A DNA stretch of 64,000 nucleotides from Nocardia brevicatena NBRC 12119 (GCF_000308495.1 NZ_BAFU01000044.1:124001-188000); one strand, 5' to 3'. Shown: positions 43,673 to 56,317, numbered from the stretch's first letter. A program made the numbers and translations. The notes: a model not told the origin generated them from the letters alone.

Positions 43673-44125
43673 ATGACCGCCTACCGGACTATTGTCGTCG
43701 GTACCGACGGCTCGGACTCGTCGTATGTCGCCGTGGACAAGGCCGCCGCACTGGCCGGGAGCGCGGGCTCGACGCTGATCGTCGCCTGCGCCTACTACCC
43801 GACCGACGAACGCGAGGTCGCCGTGGCGGCGGATATGCTCAAGGACGAGGCCTACCAGGTTCGCGGTTCGGCCCCCACCAACGAGATCCTGCGCGCCGCG
43901 CGGGACCGGGCGGCCGCCGCGGGCGCCAAGGAGATCGTCGAGCGCGGCATCGTCGGGGAACCGGTCGAATCGTTGCTGAACCTGGTGAAGGAGACCCAGG
44001 CCGATCTGCTGGTGGTCGGCAACCGGGGCCTCAACACCCTCACCGGCCGGCTGCTGGGCTCGGTGCCCTCGGACGTCGCGCGCAAGTCCCTGTCCGACGT
44101 ACTGATCGTGCACACCGTCCGCTGA
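43673..44125 (+). CDS. Universal stress protein (Rv1636-like)
   Basis: A 150-residue single-domain USP. The start AYRTIVVGTDGSDSSYVAVDKAA and the nucleotide-binding end LLVVGNRGLNTLTGRLLGSVPSDVAR (G-2x-G-9x-G pattern) closely parallel M. tuberculosis Rv1636, a cAMP-binding USP located at the same place near uvrA. A strong GGAGGAG lies 3 nt before ATG 43673. It is convergent with the HelD gene. Confidence 0.93.
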   Translation: MTAYRTIVVGTDGSDSSYVAVDKAAALAGSAGSTLIVACAYYPTDEREVAVAADMLKDEAYQVRGSAPTNEILRAARDRAAAAGAKEIVERGIVGEPVESLLNLVKETQADLLVVGNRGLNTLTGRLLGSVPSDVARKSLSDVLIVHTVR

Positions 44126-44156
44126 CAGGGCCACCGCGCCTGCCCGGTGTGGCCGC

Positions 44157-44192
44157 GAACGCCCGCACACCTCATGAGGCAGGCGGGCGTTC
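44157..44192. terminator. Convergent stem-loop between USP and HelD genes
   Basis: 10 bp (44157-44166 with 44183-44192) enclosing an inner palindrome CCTCATGAGG (44170-44179). It lies between the two converging 3' ends. Confidence 0.7.
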
Positions 44193-44242
44193 ACGCTGTG
44201 GGAATCCCGCGCCGAGACCGTCGGACCGGTGGTTCCGACGAC

Positions 44243-46585
44243 TCAGTGCGCCAGTGCGCGCAGGACTTCCGGCAGGTCACCGGTGTGCACGACGGTGAGC
44301 CGCTGGGTGGCGCGGGTGAGCGCGACGTAGAGATCGTTGAGACCACGCGGGGATTCGGCGACGATATCCCGCGGTTCCACCAGACAGACCGCGTCGAATT
44401 CCAGGCCCTTCACCTCCGACACCGTCAGTACCCGCACCGATTCCCCACCGTGCGCGGACAATTCGCCGACCAGAGTGTGTGGCGCGATCACCGCGGTGGT
44501 ACCGGGACCGTGCTCTTCGGTGAGCACCGCCGCCACTGCGGCACCACGTTCCGATTCCCGCACCCGGCGGGCCCGCGGCCGGTGTCCAGAGGCGCGTACC
44601 GACCGGGGAACCCGCGCCGACGGGTCGATGGCGGCGAGTACATCGGCGGCCACGGCCATGATTTCGGCCGGGGTGCGGTAGTTGACGGTGAGTTCGGTGA
44701 GCTTCCAGCGTGTGGCCACATACGGTTCCAGCATCTGCTGCCACGACGAGGCCCCGGCCGGATCACCGGTCTGGGCGATATCGCCCACCACCGTGATCCA
44801 CCGGTTCGGGATGCGGCGCATCACCATACGCCAGGCCATTTCCGACAGTTCCTGCGCCTCGTCGACAATGACGTGGCCGTAGGTCCAGGTGCGGTCTCCG
44901 GCCGCGCGTTCGGCGGTGCTCTGCCGGGTTCGGACCTGCTGTCGCTCCGCCAGCTGGCTCGCGTCGATCAGGTCGTAGGCCATGAGGATCTCCGGGTCCA
45001 GTTCGTCCTCCAGATCCTGAGGTGCGGAACCGGTCAGGATGTCCAAGGCGTCCTGGGCCTCGGCGAGCTGGGCGCGCCAGCGGCGGCGGGCGCGTTCGCG
45101 TTCGGCGGTATCGTCCACGCCGAGCAGTTCGGCTAACTCGTCCAGCAGCGGGGCGTCGGCGGCGCTGAACTCGCCGGTGTCCGGGCGCAGCAGTTCCGCG
45201 CGGTCGGCGGGATCGAGCACGGCCGCGGCGCGATCGAGCCGCTCCCGGTCGGCGAACAGATCGGTGAGCACCTGCTGCGGCGACAGGATCGGCCACAGCG
45301 TGTCGATGGCCCGCTGGATCTGCGGGTCGGCGCGCATATCGTCGGTGATCTCGGACAGGTCCTCGGCACTGAGCAGGCTGTGCCGGCCACCCATCGGGTC
45401 GGCGCCCATGGTGCGGGCGAGCTGATCGGTGAGGGCCTCGATCACGGCAGCGGCGAAGACCGGGCGGGCCAGGTTGTGGGGGCGACGGGAGGACCGGCCG
45501 CGGCCACGGGCCCGGGTCGCGGTCTTGCGGTCGATGGTGACCGGGTAGCCGTCGAAGGTGAGTTCGACGGGTTCGGCGGGCACCTGCTGGCGGTCCCGGA
45601 CGGCGTTCTTGAGGATGTCGAGCACGGCCGGACAGCCTTTGAGTTCCCCGGCCCGCAGCGAGTCCGCACGGGTGGCCTTCACTCCGGGGTACAGATCGCC
45701 GATGGTGGACAGCAACACGCCGGTCTCGCCGAGGGAGGGGAGTACCTGGCCGATGTAGTCGAGGAAGGTGGCATTGGGTCCGATGATCAGCACACCGCTC
45801 TTGGCCAGCTGCCGACGGTAGGTGTAGAGCAGGTACGCGGCGCGGTGCAGGGCCACCGCTGTCTTGCCGGTGCCCGGACCGCCCTGCACCACCAGCACAC
45901 TCTTGTGCTCGGCGCGGATGATCGCGTCCTGTTCGCTCTGGATGGTTTCGACGATGTCGTGCATATGACCGGTGCGGGCCGCGTTGAGCGCCGCCAACAG
46001 CGCGCTCTCGCTGCCCACGCCGCTGTCGGCGGTGATCGCGCGGGCTCGTTCGGCCGCCTCGAGGTCGAGATATTCGTCGTTGACCCCGGTGACCCGGCGG
46101 TTGCGGGACCGGATGTGGCGGCGGCGTACGACCCCGTCGGGGGCGGCGGTGGTGGCCAGATAGAACGGGCGGGCCAGCGGGGCGCGCCAGTCCAGCAGCA
46201 GGGACTCGTAGTCGTGCTCCTCGTCGAGGATGCCGAGCCGGCCGATATAGCGGCGCTCCGGTTCGGTGTCGCCGTCCGACCCGTCGTCCGCGGCCATATC
46301 GATCCGGCCGAAACATAGGCCGTGCTCGGCGGCATCGTATTTCGCCAGATCCTCGGTGTAGAGCTGGGTGAACGATTCGCGTTCGCTGCGGGCCTGCGGG
46401 GTGCCGCCGGTTTCCAGCAGCACGGTGCGCAACCGGTTCTCGGCGTAGGCGCGCATATCGTCGAGGCGGCCGTAGAGCTCCGTCAGATACTCCTGTTCCT
46501 GCGCGATGTCCCGGGTCGCGTCGTTCACCGGCGCCGCGTCGGGGCGAGCGGTGCCATGGCGCTCCTGAGTGCGATGGTCGGGCAA
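44243..46585 (-). CDS. HelD/HelR-type RNA polymerase-associated ATPase
   Basis: A superfamily-1 helicase-like ATPase that recycles stalled RNA polymerase; actinobacterial HelR variants also protect the polymerase from rifamycins. The 780-residue product has an N-terminal coiled region (QEQEYLTELYGRLDDMRAYAENRL), a Walker A at about 233-241 (VQGGPGTGKTAVALHRAAYL), Walker B VIVDEAQELSEMAWR, the SF1 stretch LTELTVNYRTPAEI and the UvrD-like end GLNDLYVALTRATQRLTVVH. I choose the TTG at 46585: AAGGAG lies 7 nt upstream and the encoded N-terminus fits the family, while the frame stays open to 47425 through another gene. No rifamycin-associated element is recognised upstream, so a HelR role is inference. 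Confidence 0.88.
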   Translation of the reverse strand: MPDHRTQERHGTARPDAAPVNDATRDIAQEQEYLTELYGRLDDMRAYAENRLRTVLLETGGTPQARSERESFTQLYTEDLAKYDAAEHGLCFGRIDMAADDGSDGDTEPERRYIGRLGILDEEHDYESLLLDWRAPLARPFYLATTAAPDGVVRRRHIRSRNRRVTGVNDEYLDLEAAERARAITADSGVGSESALLAALNAARTGHMHDIVETIQSEQDAIIRAEHKSVLVVQGGPGTGKTAVALHRAAYLLYTYRRQLAKSGVLIIGPNATFLDYIGQVLPSLGETGVLLSTIGDLYPGVKATRADSLRAGELKGCPAVLDILKNAVRDRQQVPAEPVELTFDGYPVTIDRKTATRARGRGRSSRRPHNLARPVFAAAVIEALTDQLARTMGADPMGGRHSLLSAEDLSEITDDMRADPQIQRAIDTLWPILSPQQVLTDLFADRERLDRAAAVLDPADRAELLRPDTGEFSAADAPLLDELAELLGVDDTAERERARRRWRAQLAEAQDALDILTGSAPQDLEDELDPEILMAYDLIDASQLAERQQVRTRQSTAERAAGDRTWTYGHVIVDEAQELSEMAWRMVMRRIPNRWITVVGDIAQTGDPAGASSWQQMLEPYVATRWKLTELTVNYRTPAEIMAVAADVLAAIDPSARVPRSVRASGHRPRARRVRESERGAAVAAVLTEEHGPGTTAVIAPHTLVGELSAHGGESVRVLTVSEVKGLEFDAVCLVEPRDIVAESPRGLNDLYVALTRATQRLTVVHTGDLPEVLRALAH

Positions 46586-46791
46586 AACTGGACTCCTTGT
46601 CACCCCGGGCGTACCTTCCCTCCGCCGCGGCTGTGCGCGGGTCGTCGTCAGGGGAGGACAGTTGACTGCGCATGCCGAGCGGACGGCTTTCATGGCCGCG
46701 GCACATGTGTGCACGGAATTGTCGAGTTTACTGCGAGTCCGGGTGGCTTGCCGGTCCCCGCCGGTCGCGTCGTGGGTCCGGGGGCGCCGGA

Positions 46792-48138
46792 TCAGCTCAC
46801 GTGCTCGTTGTCGGGTCGCCGGCCGCCGAGCGGGTTCTCCCGGGGGTTCGGCGTCTTGTCCCGGTACATGGCGATATCGGCGTCGTGCAGCACCGCCTCC
46901 GGCATGCGTCGGTCCTCCGGGTCCAGGGTTGTCACCCCGATGGAGGCTGTCAACGCGATCCGGTGCCCGCGCGCCACGATAGGTTCGGCCATCGCCGAGC
47001 GCAGCCGCTGGACCAGGGGTTCCAGGTTCCCATCGGTGGGATCGCCGGACAGCAGAACCAGGAATTCGTCGCCACCGAGCCGGCCCACCATATCCTCGGC
47101 GCGCAGCGCCCGCTGCAGTCGTTGCGCCACGATCTGCAGCACCGTATCGCCGATGGCGTGGCCCATGGTGTCGTTGATCGATTTGAACTCGTCCAGATCG
47201 ATGAACATCACTGTGGACACGCTCCGGTGCGCGCCCGCGTTGAGCGCCCCGGCCAGCTGGGACAGGATCAGCGAACGGTTCCCCAGCCCGGTCAACGAAT
47301 CGTGGGTGGCCTGGTATTCGAGCTGGTCGCGGCTGGCGCGGAGCTCGGTGATATCGCCGAACGAGGACACCGCCGCCGAATCGGGGTCGCTCGGGATGAG
47401 CAGCCCGGACGATACAACCAGCCACCGCTCCTGCCCGTCGGGACGGGTGATGCCCATAACGAAGCCGCGGATCGTCTCGCCGGTAGCGAGGGTCCGCGCC
47501 ACCGGATGACGGGACCGCGGCAGCGGCCGGCCATTGGTGTCCCGCATCGGCACCGGCAACCGGGTGATGTCCGTGCCGACCAGCTCGCGCCGCTCGTCGA
47601 GACCGAGGATGCGTCGCGCGGCGGGATTCGCCGAGAGGATGAGGCCGTCGCGCTGGATCACCGCTACGCCTTCATCCAGCTGCGACACCACGGCGGTGAA
47701 ATGCTGTTCGGCGCGGCGCTGGGCCTTCTCGGCTGCGCGCTGTGCGGTGAGATCGTGGATGGATATCTGATAGGCCAACCGGTCGTGCCAGGGGATGACC
47801 ACCGAAATCGTGGCCACCGGTACCTCACGTCCGTCCACTCCCATCAGCGTCATCTCGGTACGCGGTGAGGCGGTGCCCGGCCGGCCGGCGGACAGCTCGG
47901 CGATGCAGCGCTTCATGGCGGGAACCGAATCCGGGTGCACGAAACGCCTCATCTCCTGACCGACGAGCTCGTCGGCGCTCTCGGCCCCCAATATGCGCAC
48001 CGCGGCCGGATTGACGTAGACGATGACGCCACGTTCGTACACGCACGCCCCATTCGGGCTGTGCTCGACCAACGTACGGTAATGCTCCGCCAGCTGTTCC
48101 GCGGCGGCCGTTCTCTGCCTGGCCGCGTTGTCCGTCAC
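46792..48138 (-). CDS. PAS-PAS-GGDEF diguanylate cyclase
   Basis: Makes cyclic di-GMP from two GTP in response to a signal sensed by PAS domains. The 448-residue protein has PAS 1 (about 18-135; VEHSPNGACVYERGVIVYVNPAAVRILG), PAS 2 (about 145-275; GVAVIQRDGLILSANPAARRILG) and a GGDEF domain (about 285-440). The active-site GGDEF is intact at about 355-359 and the inhibitory I-site RxxD (RAED) lies five residues before it, so product inhibition is expected. There is no EAL domain and no membrane segment. It reads in the same direction as the HelD gene, 206 bp upstream of it. Confidence 0.92.
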   Translation of the reverse strand: MTDNAARQRTAAAEQLAEHYRTLVEHSPNGACVYERGVIVYVNPAAVRILGAESADELVGQEMRRFVHPDSVPAMKRCIAELSAGRPGTASPRTEMTLMGVDGREVPVATISVVIPWHDRLAYQISIHDLTAQRAAEKAQRRAEQHFTAVVSQLDEGVAVIQRDGLILSANPAARRILGLDERRELVGTDITRLPVPMRDTNGRPLPRSRHPVARTLATGETIRGFVMGITRPDGQERWLVVSSGLLIPSDPDSAAVSSFGDITELRASRDQLEYQATHDSLTGLGNRSLILSQLAGALNAGAHRSVSTVMFIDLDEFKSINDTMGHAIGDTVLQIVAQRLQRALRAEDMVGRLGGDEFLVLLSGDPTDGNLEPLVQRLRSAMAEPIVARGHRIALTASIGVTTLDPEDRRMPEAVLHDADIAMYRDKTPNPRENPLGGRRPDNEHVS

Positions 48139-48863
48139 GCGAAACCTCCGATCATCCCTGACCCCGATCGTCGGTTGATCGGGCTGTTGAAATATGTCGG
48201 GAGCTCTGCAGAAGCGCCTGATGCCACCCGCCGACGTGATCGCCGATCGGTCTGCGTCACCGCACCGGATTCGGTCCGACCGCCATGCTGAAATCGTGGC
48301 CCCCGGAATGGACGGCGGGGAGCGGATGAAGAGCTACGACCATGTCGGGTCACGGGCCCATTGCCGATCTTATGTCCATTACCGGTGTCGGCGCCGTCAC
48401 CGGATCGGCCGAGACGAGAATTATTCCGATCCGGCCCTCGATGAGAAGTCCGTGACTGTGCTCGCGCCGCCCACGTGGTCGGTGACACTGCCCATTGACA
48501 GTGGAAATTGCCCTAGGCTGGAGGCGCAGCCTCCCGGATGCTGCGAAGCCCCCGACACCGTCCGGGTTCGTCGGCCGGTGTTCGCGATGGCGGACGGTTC
48601 GATGTGCCCTGTGACCGGGACCGTATCCTTCCTGGTCCGATGCCCGCCGCGGTCGTCGTCCGATTCACTCGGCGGAACTTGTCGGTGGCCCGGCCTAGCA
48701 TCACCGGGGCGCCCCCGTGACCCGATTCGACCCCGACCGTGTGCCGATGACCGGCCCGGTTTCCGTTGTCGACTGTCGTGTCGATGGCCGGGTCGACCGT
48801 ACGAGGGTCCGGGCAGGGCACCAATGGCGATATATCGATGACGAACGAGAAGGGACCGACCTG
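48139..48863. other. Long upstream region of uvrA, 0.7 kb
   Basis: No convincing gene. TANNNT hexamers that could drive uvrA are TAGGCT (48514-48519) and TAGCAT (48696-48701); TTGACA at 48495-48500 is only 13 nt from the first and is thus poorly spaced. No TCGAAC/GTTCGA-type SOS box is visible. Small frames (for example 48538-48720) look random. Confidence 0.4.
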
Positions 48864-51893
<3,030 letters not shown>

Positions 51894-51899
51894 TACGCC

Positions 51900-51945
51900 G
51901 TCGGCTCGGCCGCCCACCGTGATGACGGCGAACGGCCGAGCCGAC
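51900..51945. terminator. 13-bp stem between uvrA and DUF1844 gene
   Basis: Positions 51900-51912 pair perfectly with 51933-51945 around a 20-nt loop, between two converging genes. No U-tract. Confidence 0.75.
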
Positions 51946-52008
51946 CACCGTCGCGGCGGGATACCCGGTCGAGCGGTGCTTCGGCGCCGGTGAACCGGCC
52001 CGCAGCGC

Positions 52009-52350
52009 TCAGTAGACCGGCCCGGTGTACTTTTCGCCCGGCCCCTTGCCCGGTTCGTCCGGATGGGCGGATGCCTCGCGGAAGGCGCGCTGCAACGACT
52101 GCAGGCCCTCTCGTAGGGGGCCGGCGTGCGGTCCCAGGTATTCCACCGACGCCGTGATCAGGCCGGCGAGCGCGGTGATCACTCGGCGCGCTTCGTCGAG
52201 GTCCCGGACGGTGCTGGTCTCGGGGTCGTCGTCGGCCAGCCCCAGCTTCTCCGCGGCCGAACTCATCAGCATCACCGCCGCTCGGCTGATCACCTCCACC
52301 GCGGGGATATCGGCCAATTCGCGCACGTTGCCGTCGGGCTGTTCGGTCAT
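52009..52350 (-). CDS. DUF1844 domain protein
   Basis: A 113-residue DUF1844 protein: RELADIPAVEVISRAAVMLMSSAAEKLGL (about 9-37), then DLDEARRVITALAGLITASVEYLG. The family is commonly found beside infC in actinobacteria, and its role is unknown. It is acidic and predicted all-helical. ATG 52350 is preferred over a TTG three codons earlier. Confidence 0.85.
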   Translation of the reverse strand: MTEQPDGNVRELADIPAVEVISRAAVMLMSSAAEKLGLADDDPETSTVRDLDEARRVITALAGLITASVEYLGPHAGPLREGLQSLQRAFREASAHPDEPGKGPGEKYTGPVY

Positions 52351-52446
52351 GAGCAACAAGGCTAGGGCCTGCCCGCCGAGCCCTCGGCGGCGCGTCCATC
52401 ATGTCCTCGGGCCGGAGGGCGGGCCCGGCCCGATCCGTCCGGTGGC

Positions 52447-52971
52447 TCAGCCGGTGGTCGCGGCGCGCAGCAGTCGCAGCTGCCCGATTTCCGCGGTGTT
52501 CTTCATCAGTTCGCCGTTCACCCAGGCGGCCTGGTGGGCGAGGGTCAGCCCGGCGTCGGCGGGCCAGGGATGGGCCGAGGGCGAGTCCAGTTCGGTATCT
52601 CCGCAGCGGTCCAGTACGGCGAGCCAGGCGGTGCGGAGTTCGGCGAGACGGGCCAGGGTGGCCGCCGCATCGCCCGGCCAGTACACCGCCGTGCGGTGGG
52701 GCGGGGTCCGGCCCTCGGCATGGTCGATGGCGGCTCCCCACCACCAGATGATGTGCCAGGTGAGCCAGCCGATGGTGGGGACGGGAACCGGATCGGGTTC
52801 GGTATCGGCCCAGTCCGGTCGCCAGCGGCCGTCGTCGCCGCGGTGTACCGTCCAACACAGGTCGGCCGGAGTCCAGTGCGTATCGTCGTCGGTCAGCGTC
52901 TCCAGATGCAGCCGCGCCAGCGACCAGGTGAAATCGAACTGCCAGTGCAGCAGGTCACGTCGAGAGCTCAT
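52447..52971 (-). CDS. DinB-superfamily protein
   Basis: A 174-residue four-helix DinB-type protein. Features are LLHWQFDFTWSLARLHLETL, WTPADLCWTVHRGDD, PTIGWLTWHIIWWWGAAIDHAEG (metal-ligand His in the second helix) and a closing helix with LAHQAAWVNGELMKNTAEIG (second His). Family members include mycothiol- and bacillithiol-dependent transferases; metal binding is likely, the reaction unknown. ATG 52971 is used; the frame runs 12 codons further. Confidence 0.85.
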   Translation of the reverse strand: MSSRRDLLHWQFDFTWSLARLHLETLTDDDTHWTPADLCWTVHRGDDGRWRPDWADTEPDPVPVPTIGWLTWHIIWWWGAAIDHAEGRTPPHRTAVYWPGDAAATLARLAELRTAWLAVLDRCGDTELDSPSAHPWPADAGLTLAHQAAWVNGELMKNTAEIGQLRLLRAATTG

Positions 52972-53044
52972 CCGCGGCAGCCTGGCAGGTCGAAACGGTT
53001 GCGGCAAACGACTTTCCGCACGGCCGCTTCGGGATCGTGGGCGA

Positions 53045-53074
53045 TTCGGCGATGGCCGCGGTGAATGCTAGACT
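53045..53074 (+). promoter_or_regulatory. Promoter TTCGGC-N18-TAGACT of the infC operon
   Basis: A -10 TAGACT (53069-53074) and a weak -35 TTCGGC (53045-53050) predict a start near 53081, giving a leader of about 270 nt before infC. Confidence 0.5.
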
Positions 53075-53253
53075 GTCCGCTGACGACCGTCCCGGGGGCT
53101 TGCCCTGGGCAGACAAGTGGAGCCCGACTCCCACCGTTGCCGGTGAGTGATCACCTGGTCAAACGGTCCGGTCACCCGTCCTGGCGGCGGGCCTCCCGAT
53201 CCTGGGGATCGGGGGCCCGGGCACAGCGTCCGGGTGGATCGGTCGACATCGGG

Positions 53254-53288
53254 CCTCGCTCGCGATGAAATATCGCGGCGGGGTTTTT
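53254..53288 (+). promoter_or_regulatory. Attenuator-like hairpin with U5 tract in the infC leader
   Basis: A 12-pair stem (53254-53266 with 53272-53283, one bulged C, two G-T pairs, GAAAT loop) is followed at once by TTTTT (53284-53288). It lies 60 bp before infC inside its leader. Autogenous control of the infC-rpmI-rplT operon through a leader is known in other bacteria; that it works here is inference. A second stem CCCGATCC-TGG-GGATCGGG precedes it. Confidence 0.6.
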
Positions 53289-53350
53289 GTGTTGAACAAG
53301 GGGTTCATTTCCTGCGGTCGTCACCGACACCGCTAGACCTAGGAGGCCCC

Positions 53351-54004
<654 letters not shown>

Positions 54005-54108
54005 CGCACAAGCGCGTCACCGCAGTACCGCGGGCCACCGCGGATAACACCGATCAGCACATCCGGTCCGCCGCTGCGCGGGCACGAAACAGATTGAGGT
54101 AATCCTCC

Positions 54109-54303
54109 ATGCCCAAGATGAAGAGCCACAGCGGCGCTTCGAAGCGATTCAAGGTGTCCGGTAAGGGCAAGCTGCGCCGTCAGCAGGCCAACCGTCGGCA
54201 CCTGTTCGAGCACAAGCCCACCCGCCGGACTCGTCGTCTGGAAGGCACGGAGGCGGTCGCTGCCGCCGACGTTCGTCGGGTGAAGAAGCTGCTGGGTATC
54301 TGA
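54109..54303 (+). CDS. rpmI: 50S ribosomal protein L35
   Basis: A 64-residue basic protein of the large subunit: [20 protein letters not shown], then [18 protein letters not shown] and VKKLLGI at the end. Length and sequence are canonical. ATG 54109 follows TTGAGGTAATCC. It lies between infC and rplT as in most bacteria. Confidence 0.98.
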   Translation: MPKMKSHSGASKRFKVSGKGKLRRQQANRRHLFEHKPTRRTRRLEGTEAVAAADVRRVKKLLGI

Positions 54304-54378
54304 CCCTCCGGGCTCGATACCTTCTCCAACGACCACTTCGGGCGCATCGGCGCCCCCAAGATCGAACAGGACTGACCA

Positions 54379-54759
54379 GTGGCACGCGTCAAAAGGGCCG
54401 TCAACGCTCAGAAGAAGCGCCGTTCCATCCTCGAGGCCTCCAAGGGCTACCGCGGGCAGCGCTCCCGGCTGTACCGTAAGGCCAAGGAGCAGCAGCTGCA
54501 CTCGCTCGCCTATGCCTACCGGGACCGGCGGGCGCGCAAGGGTGATTTCCGCAAGCTGTGGATCGCCCGGATCAATGCCGCGGCCCGCGCCAACGACATC
54601 ACCTACAACCGTTTCGTGCAGGGCCTGAAGGCCGCCGGCGTGGAGGTCGACCGCAAGAACCTCGCCGAACTCGCGGTCTCCGATCCGCAGGCGTTCGCCG
54701 GCCTCGTCGCCGTCGCCAAGGCCGCTCTGCCGGAGGACGTCAACGCCCCGGCCGCCTGA
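54379..54759 (+). CDS. rplT: 50S ribosomal protein L20
   Basis: A 126-residue large-subunit assembly protein. Canonical segments are [60 protein letters not shown] and NRKNLAEL-like [14 protein letters not shown] 54379 is the start. In other bacteria L20 represses its own operon by binding the leader RNA, which fits the structured leader seen before infC. Confidence 0.98.
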   Translation: MARVKRAVNAQKKRRSILEASKGYRGQRSRLYRKAKEQQLHSLAYAYRDRRARKGDFRKLWIARINAAARANDITYNRFVQGLKAAGVEVDRKNLAELAVSDPQAFAGLVAVAKAALPEDVNAPAA

Positions 54760-54769
54760 TCCGGTAACG

Positions 54770-55636
54770 GTGTCGGACTCTCGAACGGCCTGGCGCGAGC
54801 AGTATTCGAAACGACCCGCGGAGGCGCTCTCCGAGCGCAATCCGCGGGTCGTTTCCGCTGTGAAGCTGCATCGCGGGGCGTCGCGCAAACGGGCCGGGCT
54901 GTTCCTCGCCGAGGGCGCGAACTCCGTCGCCGCGGCGTTGGAAACGGGCCGGGTCCGGGAACTGTTCTATTCCGCCGAAGGCGCGGCCCGGGAGCACGAG
55001 CTGATCGCGGACGCCGTGGCGGACGGTGTGCGCACGACCCTGATCTCCGAGCGGGCGGCGCAGGCGCTGGGGGAGACCGTCACCCCGCCGGGGCTCGTCG
55101 CGGTCTGTGAGCTCGTCGATGTGCCGCTGGAGCGGATTCTTCCCGCTCGGACGGATGAGCGGGACGTGCCGCGCATACTTGCCGTTCCCGTCGCCATCGC
55201 CGATCCCGGCAACGCGGGCGCGCTCATCCGGGTGGTCGACGCGGTCGGCGCGGACGCCGTGATACTGGCCGGTGACAGTGTCGACCCGCACAACGGCAAA
55301 TGCGTGCGCTCCTGCGCGGGCAGCCTCTTCCATGTCCCGGTCGCTCGTGACCGCGATACCTCCGGCGTACTCGACGCCATCCGGGCCGCGGGTATCACCA
55401 CTGTGGCCACCGCCGCCGACGGTGAGGTCGATCTCGGCGATGCCGACGATCTGTTCGCCGGCCCGGTCGCCTGGCTGTTCGGCAACGAGGCCCACGGGCT
55501 CGACCCGGAGGTGGCGGCCCGGGCCGACCATCGGGTCCGAATTCCCATCCGGGGGCGTGCCGAGAGTCTCAACCTGGCCACCGCGGCCGCCATATGCTTG
55601 TACGCGAACGCGCGAATCCGCTTTCGGGATCGATGA
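54770..55636 (+). CDS. SpoU/TrmH-family RNA 2'-O-methyltransferase (TsnR-like)
   Basis: Methylates a ribose 2'-OH in rRNA or tRNA. The 288-residue protein has an N-terminal substrate-binding domain (RNPRVVSAVKLHRGASRKRAGLFLAEG) and a SPOUT knot domain with motifs IADPGNAGALIRVVDAVGAD, PVAWLFGNEAHGL and IPIRGRAESLNLATAAAICLY. M. tuberculosis has tsnR in the same position after rplT. GTG 54770 starts 10 bp after rplT, so it is in the operon. The exact target nucleotide is not established. Confidence 0.92.
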   Translation: MSDSRTAWREQYSKRPAEALSERNPRVVSAVKLHRGASRKRAGLFLAEGANSVAAALETGRVRELFYSAEGAAREHELIADAVADGVRTTLISERAAQALGETVTPPGLVAVCELVDVPLERILPARTDERDVPRILAVPVAIADPGNAGALIRVVDAVGADAVILAGDSVDPHNGKCVRSCAGSLFHVPVARDRDTSGVLDAIRAAGITTVATAADGEVDLGDADDLFAGPVAWLFGNEAHGLDPEVAARADHRVRIPIRGRAESLNLATAAAICLYANARIRFRDR

Positions 55637-55658
55637 CCGGGCGGGGGTGTGTCTCGGT

Positions 55659-56225
55659 TCAGTCGCCATAGTCGCCCAGGTTCTCCAGGAGTTCGCCGGC
55701 CCAGTCGGCGGGAACGGCCTCGGGTCCGACGACCTGGAGTGCGGCCATGACCGTGAGCAGCATCCCGCTCGCCATGAAACGTCGGGTATCGGTGACCGAC
55801 GCATCGGTGAGTTCCCGGACCAGTCGATAGATTCTTCCGTAGCGTTCCCGCACGACCGGACCGATCTCGGGGACCCGCGCCGCGGCGAAACCGTGCAGCA
55901 GCAACTGGAGTAAATCGCTTTCGGTCAGGAAGACCTCGTAGGCATGCCCGAGAGCGTCCAGCGGTTCTTTGTCGCCGGCCGATCGCGCGGCCTCGGTGAA
56001 GACCTGCTCGATCCGGTCGCACACCCGTCCGAGCGCGGCCAGGAACAGGGCTTGTTTGGAGCCGAAGAGCCGGATCACATACGGCTGGGAGACCCCCGCC
56101 CGGCGGGCGATCTCATCGGTGCGGGTGGCGGCGTAGCCGGATTCGGCGAACGCGGATACCGCCGCTGCCAATACCTGCTCACCGCGTTCGCCCGCGGTCA
56201 TCCGGGTCCTGGTCACCTCGGCCAT
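55659..56225 (-). CDS. TetR family repressor
   Basis: A 188-residue repressor. The HTH domain (about 12-58) reads GEQVLAAAVSAFAESGYAATRTDEIARRAGVSQPYVIRLFGSKQALFLAAL; the C-terminal part is the ligand-binding helical domain. It is divergent from the MFS exporter gene with 92 bp between starts, which holds twin operator candidates, so it probably represses the exporter until a substrate binds. ATG 56225 follows AGGAGGA. Confidence 0.92.
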   Translation of the reverse strand: MAEVTRTRMTAGERGEQVLAAAVSAFAESGYAATRTDEIARRAGVSQPYVIRLFGSKQALFLAALGRVCDRIEQVFTEAARSAGDKEPLDALGHAYEVFLTESDLLQLLLHGFAAARVPEIGPVVRERYGRIYRLVRELTDASVTDTRRFMASGMLLTVMAALQVVGPEAVPADWAGELLENLGDYGD

Positions 56226-56247
56226 CGTCCTCCTTCTGCTCGGTCTC

Positions 56248-56300
56248 TTGACATGTTATCAGTCAATGCATACGCTCGGCTGCATTAGTTATCAGTCAAT
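56248..56300 (+). promoter_or_regulatory. Promoter TTGACA-N17-TACGCT with twin 13-bp operator candidates
   Basis: TTGACA (56248-56253) and TACGCT (56271-56276) are spaced by 17 nt, facing the exporter. The identical 13-mer GTTATCAGTCAAT occurs at 56255-56267 (within the spacer) and 56288-56300 (just after the predicted transcription start), exactly 33 bp apart, about three helix turns. Confidence 0.75.
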
Positions 56301-56317
56301 TACAACAAGGACTGGAC

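Noticed and set aside
46586-46791. Rifamycin-associated element upstream of the HelD gene
   Set aside because: No conserved palindrome of that type was recognised in this gap.
46586-47425. Upstream part of the long minus-strand frame that includes the HelD gene
   Set aside because: It overlaps the GGDEF gene in another phase, translates to low-complexity Arg/Gly/Ala text and lacks family similarity; the HelD start is placed at TTG 46585.
48139-48863. SOS box upstream of uvrA (and of uvrB near 17940)
   Set aside because: No TCGAAC-N4-GTTCGA-like palindrome could be found by eye in either upstream region.
53147-53350. In-frame ATG 53147 as start of infC
   Set aside because: It would add about 68 residues unrelated to IF-3 that run through the attenuator hairpin, and it has no fitting ribosome site.
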